Assembly (NCBI GenBank): GCA_014268975.2
Contig: CP077096.1
Coordinates: 4,191,501-4,255,500 of the forward strand
Direction: 5' to 3'
From: Pseudomonas wayambapalatensis
Lineage (GTDB): Bacteria; Pseudomonadota; Gammaproteobacteria; Pseudomonadales; Pseudomonadaceae
Length of the DNA: 64,000 nucleotides
The first letter of the stretch is position 1, and every line of letters begins with the position of its first letter. The notes under the pieces were generated by a model. That model was given only the letters and a program-made list of their open reading frames with translations. It ran no database searches and was not told the DNA's origin. This document shows positions 35,197-43,213 of this stretch, in pieces. The position numbers and the translations under genes were made by a program.

Positions 35197-36430
35197 GCTC
35201 CAACGCCCTCAGGCAGCGCTCGATATGCCGCCGCTCAGGTTCCTGGCGGGCCAGCGCCAGCGCCCTGCCCCACGCCTCCCGGGCCTGCTGCACATGCCCC
35301 AGCTGCCCATGTAGCTGAGCCCGGGCCGCATGGGCCAGATGGTAATCGAGCAACTCGCCGCGCCCCAGAATCGCCTCCACCACCGCCAGGCCCGTCGCCG
35401 GTCCGTCACGACTGGCCAGCGCCACTGCGCGGTTGAGTTCGATCACAGGTGACGGCCAGTGCCGCTGCAACACGTCATACAGGCCGACGATCTCTGCCCA
35501 GTCGGTGTCCTGGGCGCTGGCGGCCTCGGCATGCACCGCAGCAATCGCCGCCTGCACGCTGTAGGGCCCGATATCACGGCTACCCAGCGCATGACGCACG
35601 AGGGCGCACCCCTCGTCGATCTGTGCCTTGTCCCACAGGCTGCGGTCCTGCTGGTCGAGCAGCACCAACTCGCCTTCGCCATCGGTGCGCGCCTGCTGGC
35701 GCGAGGCCTGCAACAGCATCAACGCCAGCAGGCCGAACACCTCTGGATCCGGCAGCAATTGCGCCAGCAGCCGCCCCAGGCGAATCGCCTCGTCACACAG
35801 GTCGCGCTGCACCAGGTCTTCCCCCGCCGACGCCGAATAGCCTTCGTTGAACACCAGGTAAATCACCCGCAACACACTTTCCAGGCGCTCGGCCAGTTCG
35901 CCCATGGCGGGCACCTGGTAGGGAATCCGTGCATCGCGGATCTTGGCCTTGGCCCGCACGATGCGCTGGGCGATGGTCGAGGGCGACTGCAGGAACGCAC
36001 GGGCGATCTGCTCGGTGGTCAGATCGCACACCTCACGCAGGGTCAAAGGCACCTGGGCATCGGCGGACAACGCCGGGTGACAACAGGTGAAGATCAAGCG
36101 CAAGCGGTCGTCAGCGAGCAGTTCCTCCTCGCTCGGATCCTGCGACGGGTCTTGGAGCTGCATGATCAGCACCGCCTGCGAACGATCGAAACGGGCGCGT
36201 CTGCGCAAGGCATCGATGGCCTTGAAGCGCCCGGCCGAGACCAGCCAGGCCCGGGGGTTATCCGGCATGCCGTCGCGCTGCCAACGTTCCACGGCAATGA
36301 AGAAGGCATCATGCAGGGCCTCCTCGGCCAGGTCGAAATCACCCAACAGGCGGATCAGGGTCGCCAGGATGCGCCGCGAGTCGCGCCGGTAGATAACCTC
36401 GACCTGGGTGCGCAGTTCATCACCCGTCAT
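35183..36430 (-). CDS. ECF42-type sigma factor with long C-terminal TPR-like extension
   Basis: A 415-residue sigma factor: region 2 at about 15-85 (GDFDLAEEALHDAFFIAVERW, then DNPRAWLVSAGRFKAIDALRR), region 4 at about 130-180 (LTLREVCDLTTEQIARAFLQ), and a C-terminal extension of over 200 residues containing YLVFNEGYSAS and helical repeats. This layout is that of the ECF42 (DUF6596) group, which has no anti-sigma factor; in Streptomyces venezuelae the extension is reported to be needed for activity. It is third in a minus-strand operon behind an NTF2-like and a DGPF protein gene, as expected. The ATG has only a weak ribosome-binding site. Confidence 0.9.
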   Translation of the reverse strand: MTGDELRTQVEVIYRRDSRRILATLIRLLGDFDLAEEALHDAFFIAVERWQRDGMPDNPRAWLVSAGRFKAIDALRRRARFDRSQAVLIMQLQDPSQDPSEEELLADDRLRLIFTCCHPALSADAQVPLTLREVCDLTTEQIARAFLQSPSTIAQRIVRAKAKIRDARIPYQVPAMGELAERLESVLRVIYLVFNEGYSASAGEDLVQRDLCDEAIRLGRLLAQLLPDPEVFGLLALMLLQASRQQARTDGEGELVLLDQQDRSLWDKAQIDEGCALVRHALGSRDIGPYSVQAAIAAVHAEAASAQDTDWAEIVGLYDVLQRHWPSPVIELNRAVALASRDGPATGLAVVEAILGRGELLDYHLAHAARAQLHGQLGHVQQAREAWGRALALARQEPERRHIERCLRALEPCRG

Positions 36431-36472
36431 CGTGTTGCGGTCCGCGGCGTCATCTTGGCTGACCTCCCGTCA

Positions 36473-36817
36473 TCAGGGTTGCAGTTCGCGCACCGGCCTC
36501 ACTTCGACACTGCCGACCCGCGCCGCCGGAATGCCTTTGGCGATGTTCAGTGCCTCGTTGAGGTCACGGGCATCGACCAGGTAGAAGCCGGCCAGTTGCT
36601 CCTTGGTTTCGGCGAAGGGCCCGTCGGTCAGGCTCATCTTGCCAGCGCGCATGCGCACCGTAGTGGCGGTCTGCACCGGCTTGAGCGCCTCGGCCGCAAG
36701 CATCCGCCCGGAGCCGTGCAGCGACTCGGCGTAAGCCATGCACTCGGCGTCTTCGGGGCTGTCGGGCAGGCTGTGCAGCAGCCCCTCGTCACAATAGACC
36801 AGGCACAGGTATTTCAT
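36473..36817 (-). CDS. YCII-related DGPF-domain protein (ECF42 partner)
   Basis: A 114-residue YCII-related protein starting MKYLCLVYCDEGLLHSLPDS and carrying the name-giving motif LTDGPFAETKEQLAGFYLVD. DGPF proteins are the regular genomic partners and targets of ECF42 sigma factors; their biochemistry is unknown, though the YciI fold has a His-Asp pair in other members. GGAG lies seven bases before the ATG. It sits 42 bases upstream of the sigma gene and 24 bases downstream of the NTF2-like gene. Confidence 0.9.
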   Translation of the reverse strand: MKYLCLVYCDEGLLHSLPDSPEDAECMAYAESLHGSGRMLAAEALKPVQTATTVRMRAGKMSLTDGPFAETKEQLAGFYLVDARDLNEALNIAKGIPAARVGSVEVRPVRELQP

Positions 36818-36841
36818 GATCGTCTCCAGCTGACGGGCGGT

Positions 36842-37267
36842 TCAGGGCTTGAGGTCGAAGCGAGCCTTCTGGGTTTCCATGTCGAACGGTGCCGACCAGT
36901 GCTCATGGATCACCTGCCAGCGCCCTGCACTACGACGATAGCCCACCGTGACGCGCATGAAGCCGCACTGGCTTTCATCGTCGGCCGGGCCGCAGCGGTT
37001 GAGCCAATGCGCCAGGGCCAGGTCGCCATCGGCCTGGACGTCCAGCTCGGCCACCTCGAAGACCATCGGACCGGTGCAAAAGCCCATGCACATTTCCCAG
37101 TGTGCCTGGTAGGCAGCCTTACCCTTGAATTGCAGGGCCTGGATGGCGTCGAAGGCAACGATGTCATCGGCATAGGGCGCGACGATGGCCGGCAGGTCGC
37201 GCTCGCGCACAGCCTGGATCCAGCCTTCGATAAGTTGACGGATTTCGGTTTCGGCAGGGGTATTCAT
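36842..37267 (-). CDS. NTF2/SnoaL-like protein, first gene of the ECF42 operon
   Basis: A 141-residue protein of the SnoaL-like/DUF4440 cone fold: an N-terminal helix (ETEIRQLIEGWIQAVRERDL), the YADDIVAFDAIQALQFKGKAA strand region, and the closing GYRRSAGRWQVIHEHWSAPFD. Such proteins bind or isomerise small hydrophobic molecules; the substrate is unknown. GGAGGC eight bases before the ATG is a strong ribosome-binding site. It is the gene nearest the candidate ECF42 promoter at 37331-37356, so it should be the most directly controlled product of the module. Confidence 0.85.
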   Translation of the reverse strand: MNTPAETEIRQLIEGWIQAVRERDLPAIVAPYADDIVAFDAIQALQFKGKAAYQAHWEMCMGFCTGPMVFEVAELDVQADGDLALAHWLNRCGPADDESQCGFMRVTVGYRRSAGRWQVIHEHWSAPFDMETQKARFDLKP

Positions 37268-37330
37268 GGGGAAGCCTCCAGCAGGTCATCAGTGGGTGGC
37301 GCCGGATGTTTGCGGCGCCTTCACTGATGG

Positions 37331-37356
37331 TCGACTGGGGATGGGAGGAATCGACA
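37331..37356 (-). promoter_or_regulatory. Candidate ECF42-dependent promoter
   Basis: On the minus strand TGTCGA (37351-37356) is followed after 17 bases by CGA (37331-37333), about 62 bases before the NTF2-like start. From memory, ECF42 promoters have TGTCGA at -35 and CGA/TC at -10. The match, spacing and position suggest that the sigma factor activates its own operon. Confidence 0.6.
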
Positions 37357-37416
37357 ACGCGGGAAAACTTTTTGCGGTTTTCCGTTACCGGCCCGTGCCG
37401 ACAGACCTTCGCAGGT

Positions 37417-37749
37417 TCAAGCCCGCGCCGCCTGCTCGAACACTTCGTCGGCCCACTGATTGAGACTCTTGCCTGCAGCTCGCGCTGCGACACTTGCGGC
37501 AGCGTGCACTTCAGGACGAATACGCAGCATCACTTTGCCGGAGGCCGGTTTTTCCGGGGCAATACCCTGTTCGGCACAATCCGCTAGGTAATCTTCCAAG
37601 GCTTGAGCGAAAGCCTCGTGTAACGCAGGCACCGAGCTTGCGTGAAAGCTGATGATGTCACGCATCCCCAGCACACGGCCGACGAACAGGTCGTCGCGTT
37701 CGTCATAATCGATGCGGGCAACATAGCCCTTGTAGCGCATGCAACTCAT
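37417..37749 (-). CDS. hicB: HicB-family antitoxin
   Basis: A 110-residue antitoxin with an N-terminal partial RNase H-like HicB fold (YKGYVARIDYDERDDLFVGRVLGM, ISFHASSVPALHEAFAQALEDYL) and a C-terminal ribbon-helix-helix/HicB DNA-binding segment (GKVMLRIRPEVHAAASVAARAAGKSLNQWADEVFEQA). It neutralises the adjacent HicA ribonuclease and represses the operon. Its start overlaps the hicA stop by four bases, so the two are translationally coupled in the order toxin-antitoxin. Confidence 0.88.
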   Translation of the reverse strand: MSCMRYKGYVARIDYDERDDLFVGRVLGMRDIISFHASSVPALHEAFAQALEDYLADCAEQGIAPEKPASGKVMLRIRPEVHAAASVAARAAGKSLNQWADEVFEQAARA

Positions 37750-38000
37750 ATCCCAACTCCCGCCCGCAGTAGAAACTCACGGGCTTCTTCTACCTGATAC
37801 CGCTTGGCTTCTTTGCCCGGATGGGGCCGATGGCAGCGCCAGCACTGCTCGCCAAGCACCAGCTTGACCCTGGACCCTTGCCTTTCCAGCACCTGCCCAC
37901 CCAAGTGCAGCACAAGCGCTTCAATATCGGAAAACACCAGGGACGCCGTGGTGGGCGTTCTAAAAATGGTTTCCAGGATTCTGCGGTATCGAGTGTTCAT
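37746..38000 (-). CDS. hicA: HicA-family toxin, variant active-site region
   Basis: An 84-residue HicA mRNA interferase-like protein. The canonical GSH segment that holds the catalytic histidine reads GSRVKLVLG here, while CHRPHPGKEAKRYQVEE provides other histidines; this is a recurrent longer HicA variant. It may therefore use a different histidine, or be weak. It is the first gene of the pair and its ATG lies seven bases from a perfect palindrome. Hic toxins cleave mRNA and tmRNA under stress. Confidence 0.8.
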   Translation of the reverse strand: MNTRYRRILETIFRTPTTASLVFSDIEALVLHLGGQVLERQGSRVKLVLGEQCWRCHRPHPGKEAKRYQVEEAREFLLRAGVGI

Positions 38001-38007
38001 GGAAAAA

Positions 38008-38028
38008 TGCTATCAAATTAAGATAGCA
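38008..38028. promoter_or_regulatory. Operator palindrome of hicAB
   Basis: TGCTATC-AAATTAA-GATAGCA, a perfect 7-bp inverted repeat in the otherwise GC-rich window, placed directly upstream of hicA. This is the expected binding site for the ribbon-helix-helix domain of HicB. Confidence 0.65.
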
Positions 38029-38072
38029 CTATTTCCACCGAGAGTGATTCAGGATTTTTCGTTGCGCACTCT

Positions 38073-39026
38073 TTACCCAGCCAGCACCTGCGCATAACGC
38101 GCCCGGTCCACGTTGGCCCCGCTCAACACCACCGCAACCCTCCTGCCCTGCTGGCGTTCGCGCTCCTGCAACAGTGCGGCCAGCGCTGCGGCGCCCGCGC
38201 CTTCGGCGGTGTTGTGGGTGGTTTCGTGGTAGAGGCGCATGGCCTGGGCGATCTCGTCATCGCTCACCCGGACGATGCGCGCAGCATGCTCACGCACCAG
38301 GGCGAAAGCGTCCGGGTGCGGCACGCGGCAGGCCATGCCGTCGGCAAAGGTGTCGGCGGTGGCCGTGGTGACGATACGCCCCAGCTCGAAGCTCTGTGCA
38401 TAGGCATCCGCGGCGCAGGACACCACGCCAACGATCTCGGTCCGCAGCCCCAGCAGGTTACGCGCCTGGATCAGCCCGCAGATGCCAGACCCCATACCGA
38501 TCGGCACATACACGGTGTCGAGGTCCGACACGGCCTCGAACAGCTCCAACGCATAGGTCGCCACGCCGCGCACCAGCTCAGGGTGGAACGAGGGCACCAT
38601 CCGGTAGCCGCGCTGTTCAGCCAGCTGGGCGGCGTACTCACGGGCCACGTCGAAATCGACACCGTGCTCGATCAGTTCGGCACCCAGCGCACGCATGGCG
38701 GCGTTCTTCTCCCGCGAGTTGCCTTCAGGCACCACGATCACCAGCGGCAAGCCTGCCTGGCGCGCCGCCAGGGCCATGCTCTGGCCGTGATTGCCGCGGG
38801 TGGCGGTGACCAGCCCCGCAGGCACATCACCGCTGGCCAGCAGCGAGCGCACATAGACCAGCCCGCCGCGCACCTTGAATGCGCCGGTCGGCGCATGGTT
38901 CTCATGCTTGACCCACAGTTGGCAGCCGGCCCGCTCGGCGAGCAACGGCCAGACGTGCTGCGGCGTCGCAGGCACATGCTGGTGAACGAAATCGGCGGCT
39001 TCGCGCAGGGCAGTGAGGTCGAACAT
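38073..39026 (-). CDS. Threonine/serine dehydratase-like PLP enzyme
   Basis: A 317-residue fold-type II PLP enzyme. Lys51 in GAFKVRGG should bind PLP, TRGNHGQSMALAARQ is the substrate-binding loop, and IGMGSGICG holds the cofactor phosphate. It lacks the regulatory ACT domain of IlvA, so it is a catabolic-type L-threonine/L-serine dehydratase or a relative (serine racemase, threo-3-hydroxyaspartate dehydratase). ATG 39026 has AAGGA at a proper distance, while an ATG nine bases earlier overlaps that site. It is divergent from a MocR regulator that probably controls it. Confidence 0.85.
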   Translation of the reverse strand: MFDLTALREAADFVHQHVPATPQHVWPLLAERAGCQLWVKHENHAPTGAFKVRGGLVYVRSLLASGDVPAGLVTATRGNHGQSMALAARQAGLPLVIVVPEGNSREKNAAMRALGAELIEHGVDFDVAREYAAQLAEQRGYRMVPSFHPELVRGVATYALELFEAVSDLDTVYVPIGMGSGICGLIQARNLLGLRTEIVGVVSCAADAYAQSFELGRIVTTATADTFADGMACRVPHPDAFALVREHAARIVRVSDDEIAQAMRLYHETTHNTAEGAGAAALAALLQERERQQGRRVAVVLSGANVDRARYAQVLAG

Positions 39027-39075
39027 GGCGATCATCCTTCATCGAGGGCAGTTGCGACGATCCTGAGCGCCGGGC

Positions 39076-39107
39076 ATTGTATGGGTCAAACCTTATATTG
39101 CATGGGT
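39076..39107. promoter_or_regulatory. Tandem direct repeats at the mocR start
   Basis: ATTGTATGGGT (39076-39086) and ATTGCATGGGT (39097-39107) differ by one base and are 21 bp apart, two helical turns. They lie between the divergent dehydratase and mocR genes and the second overlaps the mocR ATG. MocR regulators such as GabR and PdxR bind direct repeats of this kind. Confidence 0.55.
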
Positions 39108-40472
39108 AGCAATTTCGTGTGGACCCCGGAACTGATCGACGACGCCCAACCCCGCTACCTGGCACTGGTCGATGCCATCGCCGCCGCCATCGAACGCGGT
39201 GAACTCAAGGTAGGGGAACGTCTGCCGCCACAACGGCGCCTGGCCTGGAAGCTGGGGCTCAACCCGAGCACCACCCAGCAGGCTTACCGCGAAGCTGCAG
39301 CGCGACATCTGGTGGCTGGCGAAGTCGGGCGAGGTACCTACGTATTGGCGGGCAGCAAGGAAGCAACGCTGTTTCGCCTCAAACAGCACGACCGGCATTC
39401 GTCGCTGATCGACCTGTCGACCAACGTGCCGGTAGCCGATCCGCACCCGCACGACCTGCAGCACAGCCTCCAGGCATTGCTGCAGGCGGACGACCTCAGC
39501 CTGCTCGATCACTACCTCGATCACCACCAACTGATGCTCGGTCGTCTGCACGGCGCACGCTGGCTGGCCGGGCGCGGGCTGACGCTGGGCGCTGACGACC
39601 TGCTGCTGTGCGGCGGCGCCCAGCAAGGGCTGGCCTGTGTGCTGCAGTCGCTGTGCCAGCCCGGCGAGGCGGTCATGGTCGAAGCCCTGACCGCACCAGG
39701 GATCAAGGCAGCGTGTCGCCAGTTGCGCCTGCCAGTGCATGGCGTGGCCCTGGATCACCAAGGGCTGCGCCCGGATGAGCTCGATCGGGTGACGCGGGCC
39801 AGTGGCGCCAGGGTGCTGGTGACCACGCCGACCCTGCACAATCCCACCGGGGCCTGCATGGACGACAGCCGTCGCCAGGCCGTCGCCGAGGTGGTGAAGC
39901 GCCACGGCCTGCGGGTGATCGAAGATGATGTCTATGGCGCACTGAGCGAGCGGCCCCCCTTGTACCCCTTGCTCGACGGCCAGGGGATACTCGTCAGCAG
40001 CTTGTCCAAGACGGTCGCGGCGGGGCTGCGCCTGGGCTGGATCGCCGCACCGGCGTCAGTGCTGGAACACATCGACCCGCATGCCCGGGCCACGCACTGG
40101 CCGGTGTCACCGCTGAACCTACGCATCGCCTGCCAATGGATCGCCAATGGCACAGCCGCGCGGCGGCTGGCTTGGCAACGGGAGGAAATCGGGGAACGCT
40201 GGCGCCTGGCGCGACGTCTGTTCGGTGAGGCGATGCGCGGTCAGGATGAGCCCTCGCCACATGTCTGGGTGACCACCCCAGGGCCTGCTGAAGCACTGGT
40301 AGGCGCGTGCCGGGCACGTGGGGTCGAAGTAGTACCAGCCAGTGTCTTCGCGGTGGGTGGCGATGAGGTCAGGGCCGTGCGCATCAGCCTGTCGGCCGCC
40401 ACCAGCCGCGCGCAGCTCAAGCAGGGGCTGGACGTCGTGCGCGCGGTACTTGGCGAGCTGGCAGGGAGATAG
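39102..40472 (+). CDS. MocR-type regulator (GntR winged helix fused to aminotransferase domain)
   Basis: A 456-residue chimera: GntR winged helix at about 20-90 (LVDAIAAAIERGELKVGERL, PPQRRLAWKLGLNPSTTQQAYRE), then a fold-type I aminotransferase-like domain with the PLP lysine in SSLSKTVAAGLRLGW. Such proteins sense PLP or a PLP-amino-acid adduct. It is divergent from the PLP dehydratase gene, its likely target. No ribosome-binding site precedes ATG 39102 (or ATG 39081), so translation may be leaderless or weak; the long open frame further upstream is a shadow of the dehydratase gene. Confidence 0.87.
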   Translation: MGSNFVWTPELIDDAQPRYLALVDAIAAAIERGELKVGERLPPQRRLAWKLGLNPSTTQQAYREAAARHLVAGEVGRGTYVLAGSKEATLFRLKQHDRHSSLIDLSTNVPVADPHPHDLQHSLQALLQADDLSLLDHYLDHHQLMLGRLHGARWLAGRGLTLGADDLLLCGGAQQGLACVLQSLCQPGEAVMVEALTAPGIKAACRQLRLPVHGVALDHQGLRPDELDRVTRASGARVLVTTPTLHNPTGACMDDSRRQAVAEVVKRHGLRVIEDDVYGALSERPPLYPLLDGQGILVSSLSKTVAAGLRLGWIAAPASVLEHIDPHARATHWPVSPLNLRIACQWIANGTAARRLAWQREEIGERWRLARRLFGEAMRGQDEPSPHVWVTTPGPAEALVGACRARGVEVVPASVFAVGGDEVRAVRISLSAATSRAQLKQGLDVVRAVLGELAGR

Positions 40473-40475
40473 CCC

Positions 40476-40730
40476 TCACCCCTGCTGGCAACCCTCGCCC
40501 ATGGCTCGGTACTGAATGGTGTGCACCTGACCTTGATGATCCTCATAGGTCATGGTGGCCGGCACCACCTCGCAGACATCGGGGATGGTCGATAGATTGA
40601 TCACCCGCTTGATATCCAGGTTCATCGAGTAATCGTACTGCACCGGGGGCTGGGGCTGGGTGGTCTTGGCCTCGTCCGCGAGGGCGAGCGAAGACATCCC
40701 GACCAATGCAAGAATGAGTAATGTTTTCAT
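40476..40730 (-). CDS. DUF2790 small exported protein
   Basis: An 84-residue secreted protein: signal peptide MKTLLILALVGMSSLALA, then a mature 66 residues with YDYSMNLDIKRVINLS and IPDVCEVVPATMTYEDHQG, ending MGEGCQQG. The two cysteines and this wording match the Pseudomonas-specific DUF2790 family, which often occurs in several copies per genome; function unknown. Its stop lies three bases from the mocR stop on the other strand. Confidence 0.87.
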   Translation of the reverse strand: MKTLLILALVGMSSLALADEAKTTQPQPPVQYDYSMNLDIKRVINLSTIPDVCEVVPATMTYEDHQGQVHTIQYRAMGEGCQQG

Positions 40731-40950
40731 GAGTCTGTGGCCTTGAAAGCAATCACGTTGATCGATTGACTTCTTATGCCGTCACTGGCGCGGAGAAGTT
40801 GTCATCGTCGGCGATGACACGAAGCACCGATCCCGCATCGTCGTACTGCAGAAGGGATGAGTGAAATTCTACGCCCGCCACCGAATACTTGAACCCTGCA
40901 GTCGGATATTCACCCTTGCCAGATTTGCAACAATCTGCGACAAAGCCCCC

Positions 40951-41400
40951 ATGACCCTGCCCGAATTCCTCCCGCTCTGCCGCTCGCAGCGCCGCCTGCT
41001 CGACCACTTCTACCGCCAGCACGGCTCGCGCATGCGCGCCAGTGCAGAGGGGCAACTGTGGGTCGCGCGTAATCAGGTTATGGTGGGTGCATTGAACCTG
41101 ACGCCCGTCGCCGATGGCCACTGGCTGACCGGCCTGTTCGTGGCGCCACAGTGGCGTGGCCAGGGTGTCGCTGCAGGGCTGGTAGGCGCAGCGCTGGCAG
41201 ACAGCACAGGCCCAACCTGGCTGTTCTGCCACCCCGACCTGCAAAGCTTCTATGCGCGCCAGGCATTCACAACGGCGAGCGCCCTGCCCGCCGAACTGGC
41301 CTCGCGGCTGGCCCGCTACCAACGCAGCAAAGCGCTGGTAGCGATGGTGTGCGCTCAGTCGTCGGCAACGTCGAGCCCGGGAAACAGCACATCGGTATAG
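40951..41400 (+). CDS. GNAT-family N-acetyltransferase
   Basis: A 149-residue GNAT enzyme. LTGLFVAPQWRGQGVAAGLV contains the acetyl-CoA-binding Q/RxxGxG/A motif, preceded by the VMVGALNLTPVADGHW beta strands; FYARQAFTT is the usual closing element. The protein begins MTLPEFLPLCRSQRRLLDHF. ATG 40951 is preferred to a GTG 30 codons upstream. The substrate is unknown. Its last 46 bases overlap the 3' end of the convergent peptide deformylase gene. Confidence 0.82.
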   Translation: MTLPEFLPLCRSQRRLLDHFYRQHGSRMRASAEGQLWVARNQVMVGALNLTPVADGHWLTGLFVAPQWRGQGVAAGLVGAALADSTGPTWLFCHPDLQSFYARQAFTTASALPAELASRLARYQRSKALVAMVCAQSSATSSPGNSTSV

Positions 41401-41891
41401 CCGAAGCGGGCAAAATCCTGGATGCGCGATGGGTAGAGCCGGCCGATGAGGTGATCGCACTCATGCTGCACCACCCGCGCATGAAAGCCATCGGCGAAGC
41501 GGTTGATCGGGGCACCCTGGGGGTCGAGGCCCTCATAGCGGATGTGCTTGTAGCGGGGCACGACACCGCGCAAGCCCGGCACTGACAGGCACCCTTCCCA
41601 ACCGTCCTCGAGCTCGGTGGACATCGGGGTGATCAGCGGGTTGAGCAGGATGGTCTGCGGCACGGGCTCGGCGTCCGGATAGCGCTCGCTGCGCTCGAAT
41701 CCGAAGATCACCAGCTGCAGGTCGATGCCGATCTGCGGCGCGGCCAGGCCGACGCCACCGACGTGGCGCATGGTCTCGAACATGTCGTCGATCAGTTGCT
41801 GCAGCTCTGGGCTGCCGATCATCTGCTCGGGCACAGGCGGTGCGATGCGCAGCAGGCGCTCATCGCCCATCTTGAGGATGTCACGGATCAT
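41355..41891 (-). CDS. def: Peptide deformylase (second, non-housekeeping type)
   Basis: A 178-residue metalloenzyme with the three deformylase motifs: GVGLAAPQIG (46-55), EGCLS (99-103, metal ligand Cys101) and HECDH (143-147, two His ligands and catalytic Glu). It removes the formyl group from nascent proteins. It has no fmt gene next to it, unlike the main def, and instead follows yihY by a one-base overlap (TGATG), so it is probably an additional copy. Its 3' end overlaps the convergent GNAT gene. Confidence 0.93.
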   Translation of the reverse strand: MIRDILKMGDERLLRIAPPVPEQMIGSPELQQLIDDMFETMRHVGGVGLAAPQIGIDLQLVIFGFERSERYPDAEPVPQTILLNPLITPMSTELEDGWEGCLSVPGLRGVVPRYKHIRYEGLDPQGAPINRFADGFHARVVQHECDHLIGRLYPSRIQDFARFGYTDVLFPGLDVADD

Positions 41892-42847
41892 CAGGGGTTC
41901 GGCTCACGGGTCTGGGGTTCGGCATGCGCGGGATGCTCATGGCCGAGCACAGTGATGGTCTCCTTCGGCTGCTCGCCGTCGAAATCCTTCTCGCCGGGGT
42001 TCTTGCCTTCAGCCGACATGTGCTCGATCACCGCATTCATCTCGGCGCCCAGCAATAGCACGGCGGCGGAGATATAGAAATACAGCAAAAGCACGATGAT
42101 CGCCCCGATGCTGCCGTACATGGCGTTGTAGTCGGCGAAGGTCTTGACGTAGTAGGCAAAGCCCAATGAGGCGATGATCCACACCACCACCGCCAGCACC
42201 GAGCCTGGGGTGATGAAGCGGAATTTCTGCTTCACGTCGGGCATCACGTAGTAGATCAACGCCACCGCCACCATCATCAGGATGATGATCGCCGGCCAAC
42301 GCAGCACGGTCCAAATGGTGACGATCACCTCCTGCAGGCCGACCTGGGCGGCGATCCACTCCATCACCTGCGGCCCCAGCACCATGAGTGCGGCGGCGGC
42401 CAGCAGCATGCCAGCGATGCCGATGGTGTAGAAGATCGACAACGGGATGCGCTTCCACACCGGACGGCCCTCGGGCACATCGTAGGCGGCGTTCATGGCG
42501 CTCATCATCAGGCGCACACCGGCCGAGGCCGTCCACAGGGCGATGACGATACCCACCGAGAGCAATCCGCCCTTCGATTGCTGCAGTTGGTCGATCACCG
42601 GATTGACTTGTTCGAGTGCCTGGGGCGGCAGCACCAGTTCCGATTGCAGGCGCAACCAGGAGAAGAAGTCGGGCAGGTGCAGGAAACCGATCAGCGCGAT
42701 CAGAAACAAAATGAAAGGGAACAGCGAGAACAGCATCTGGTAGGCCAGTGCCGAGGCATAGGTGGACATCTCGTCATCGAGGAATTCCTTGACGGTGCGC
42801 ACCAGCACGCGGTGCAGAGGCAGGCCCTGCAGGGCGGGAAAAATCAT
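41891..42847 (-). CDS. YihY/BrkB-family inner-membrane protein
   Basis: A 318-residue protein with six hydrophobic segments within about 30-280. SALAYQMLFSLFPFILFLIA and the later YVKTFADYNAMYGSIGAIIVLLLYFYISA with LLGAEMNAVIE are the family signatures. The charged C-terminal tail (about 285-318) is probably cytoplasmic. The family was once called ribonuclease BN, now known to be wrong; function unknown. AAAGGAG six bases before the ATG gives strong initiation. It is the first gene of a unit with def. Confidence 0.9.
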   Translation of the reverse strand: MIFPALQGLPLHRVLVRTVKEFLDDEMSTYASALAYQMLFSLFPFILFLIALIGFLHLPDFFSWLRLQSELVLPPQALEQVNPVIDQLQQSKGGLLSVGIVIALWTASAGVRLMMSAMNAAYDVPEGRPVWKRIPLSIFYTIGIAGMLLAAAALMVLGPQVMEWIAAQVGLQEVIVTIWTVLRWPAIIILMMVAVALIYYVMPDVKQKFRFITPGSVLAVVVWIIASLGFAYYVKTFADYNAMYGSIGAIIVLLLYFYISAAVLLLGAEMNAVIEHMSAEGKNPGEKDFDGEQPKETITVLGHEHPAHAEPQTREPNP

Positions 42848-43033
42848 AGCGTCTCCTTTCGCCGCTTGATCGTCGTGGTTGCAACTGTGCAGACAAGTCT
42901 AATAGACCACGCGCACCGCGTACTGCTCACTGGCGAAATCAGGAAAACGGCTACGGCGGACGTTGAGACAAAACGGTAAGGCCTCATGGGCGCAAAACGG
43001 CGCGCCCACAAGGCACTGTGCATCAACCGCGGT

Positions 43034-43213
43034 TCAAGGCTTTTTCACCGCATCCTTGACCTTGCCCACCGCCTGCTGCCCTTCGCCCTTGAGTTCCTGG
43101 GCCTTGCCCTCGGCACGCAGCTTGTCGTTGTCGGTCACTTTACCGACGCCTTGCTTGATGTTGCCAACCGCTTCGTTGACCAGGCCCTTGGCTTTGTCTT
43201 TAGTGCCGCTCAT
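43034..43213 (-). CDS. CsbD-family stress protein
   Basis: A 59-residue hydrophilic protein MSGTKDKAKGLVNEAVGNIK followed by KAQELKGEGQQAVGKVKDAV, rich in K, G, A and E and lacking aromatic residues. This is a complete CsbD-domain protein, a family induced by general stress and of unknown activity, probably intrinsically disordered. CAGGAG lies seven to eight bases before the ATG. The longer open frame upstream of 43213 has no coding character. Confidence 0.87.
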   Translation of the reverse strand: MSGTKDKAKGLVNEAVGNIKQGVGKVTDNDKLRAEGKAQELKGEGQQAVGKVKDAVKKP

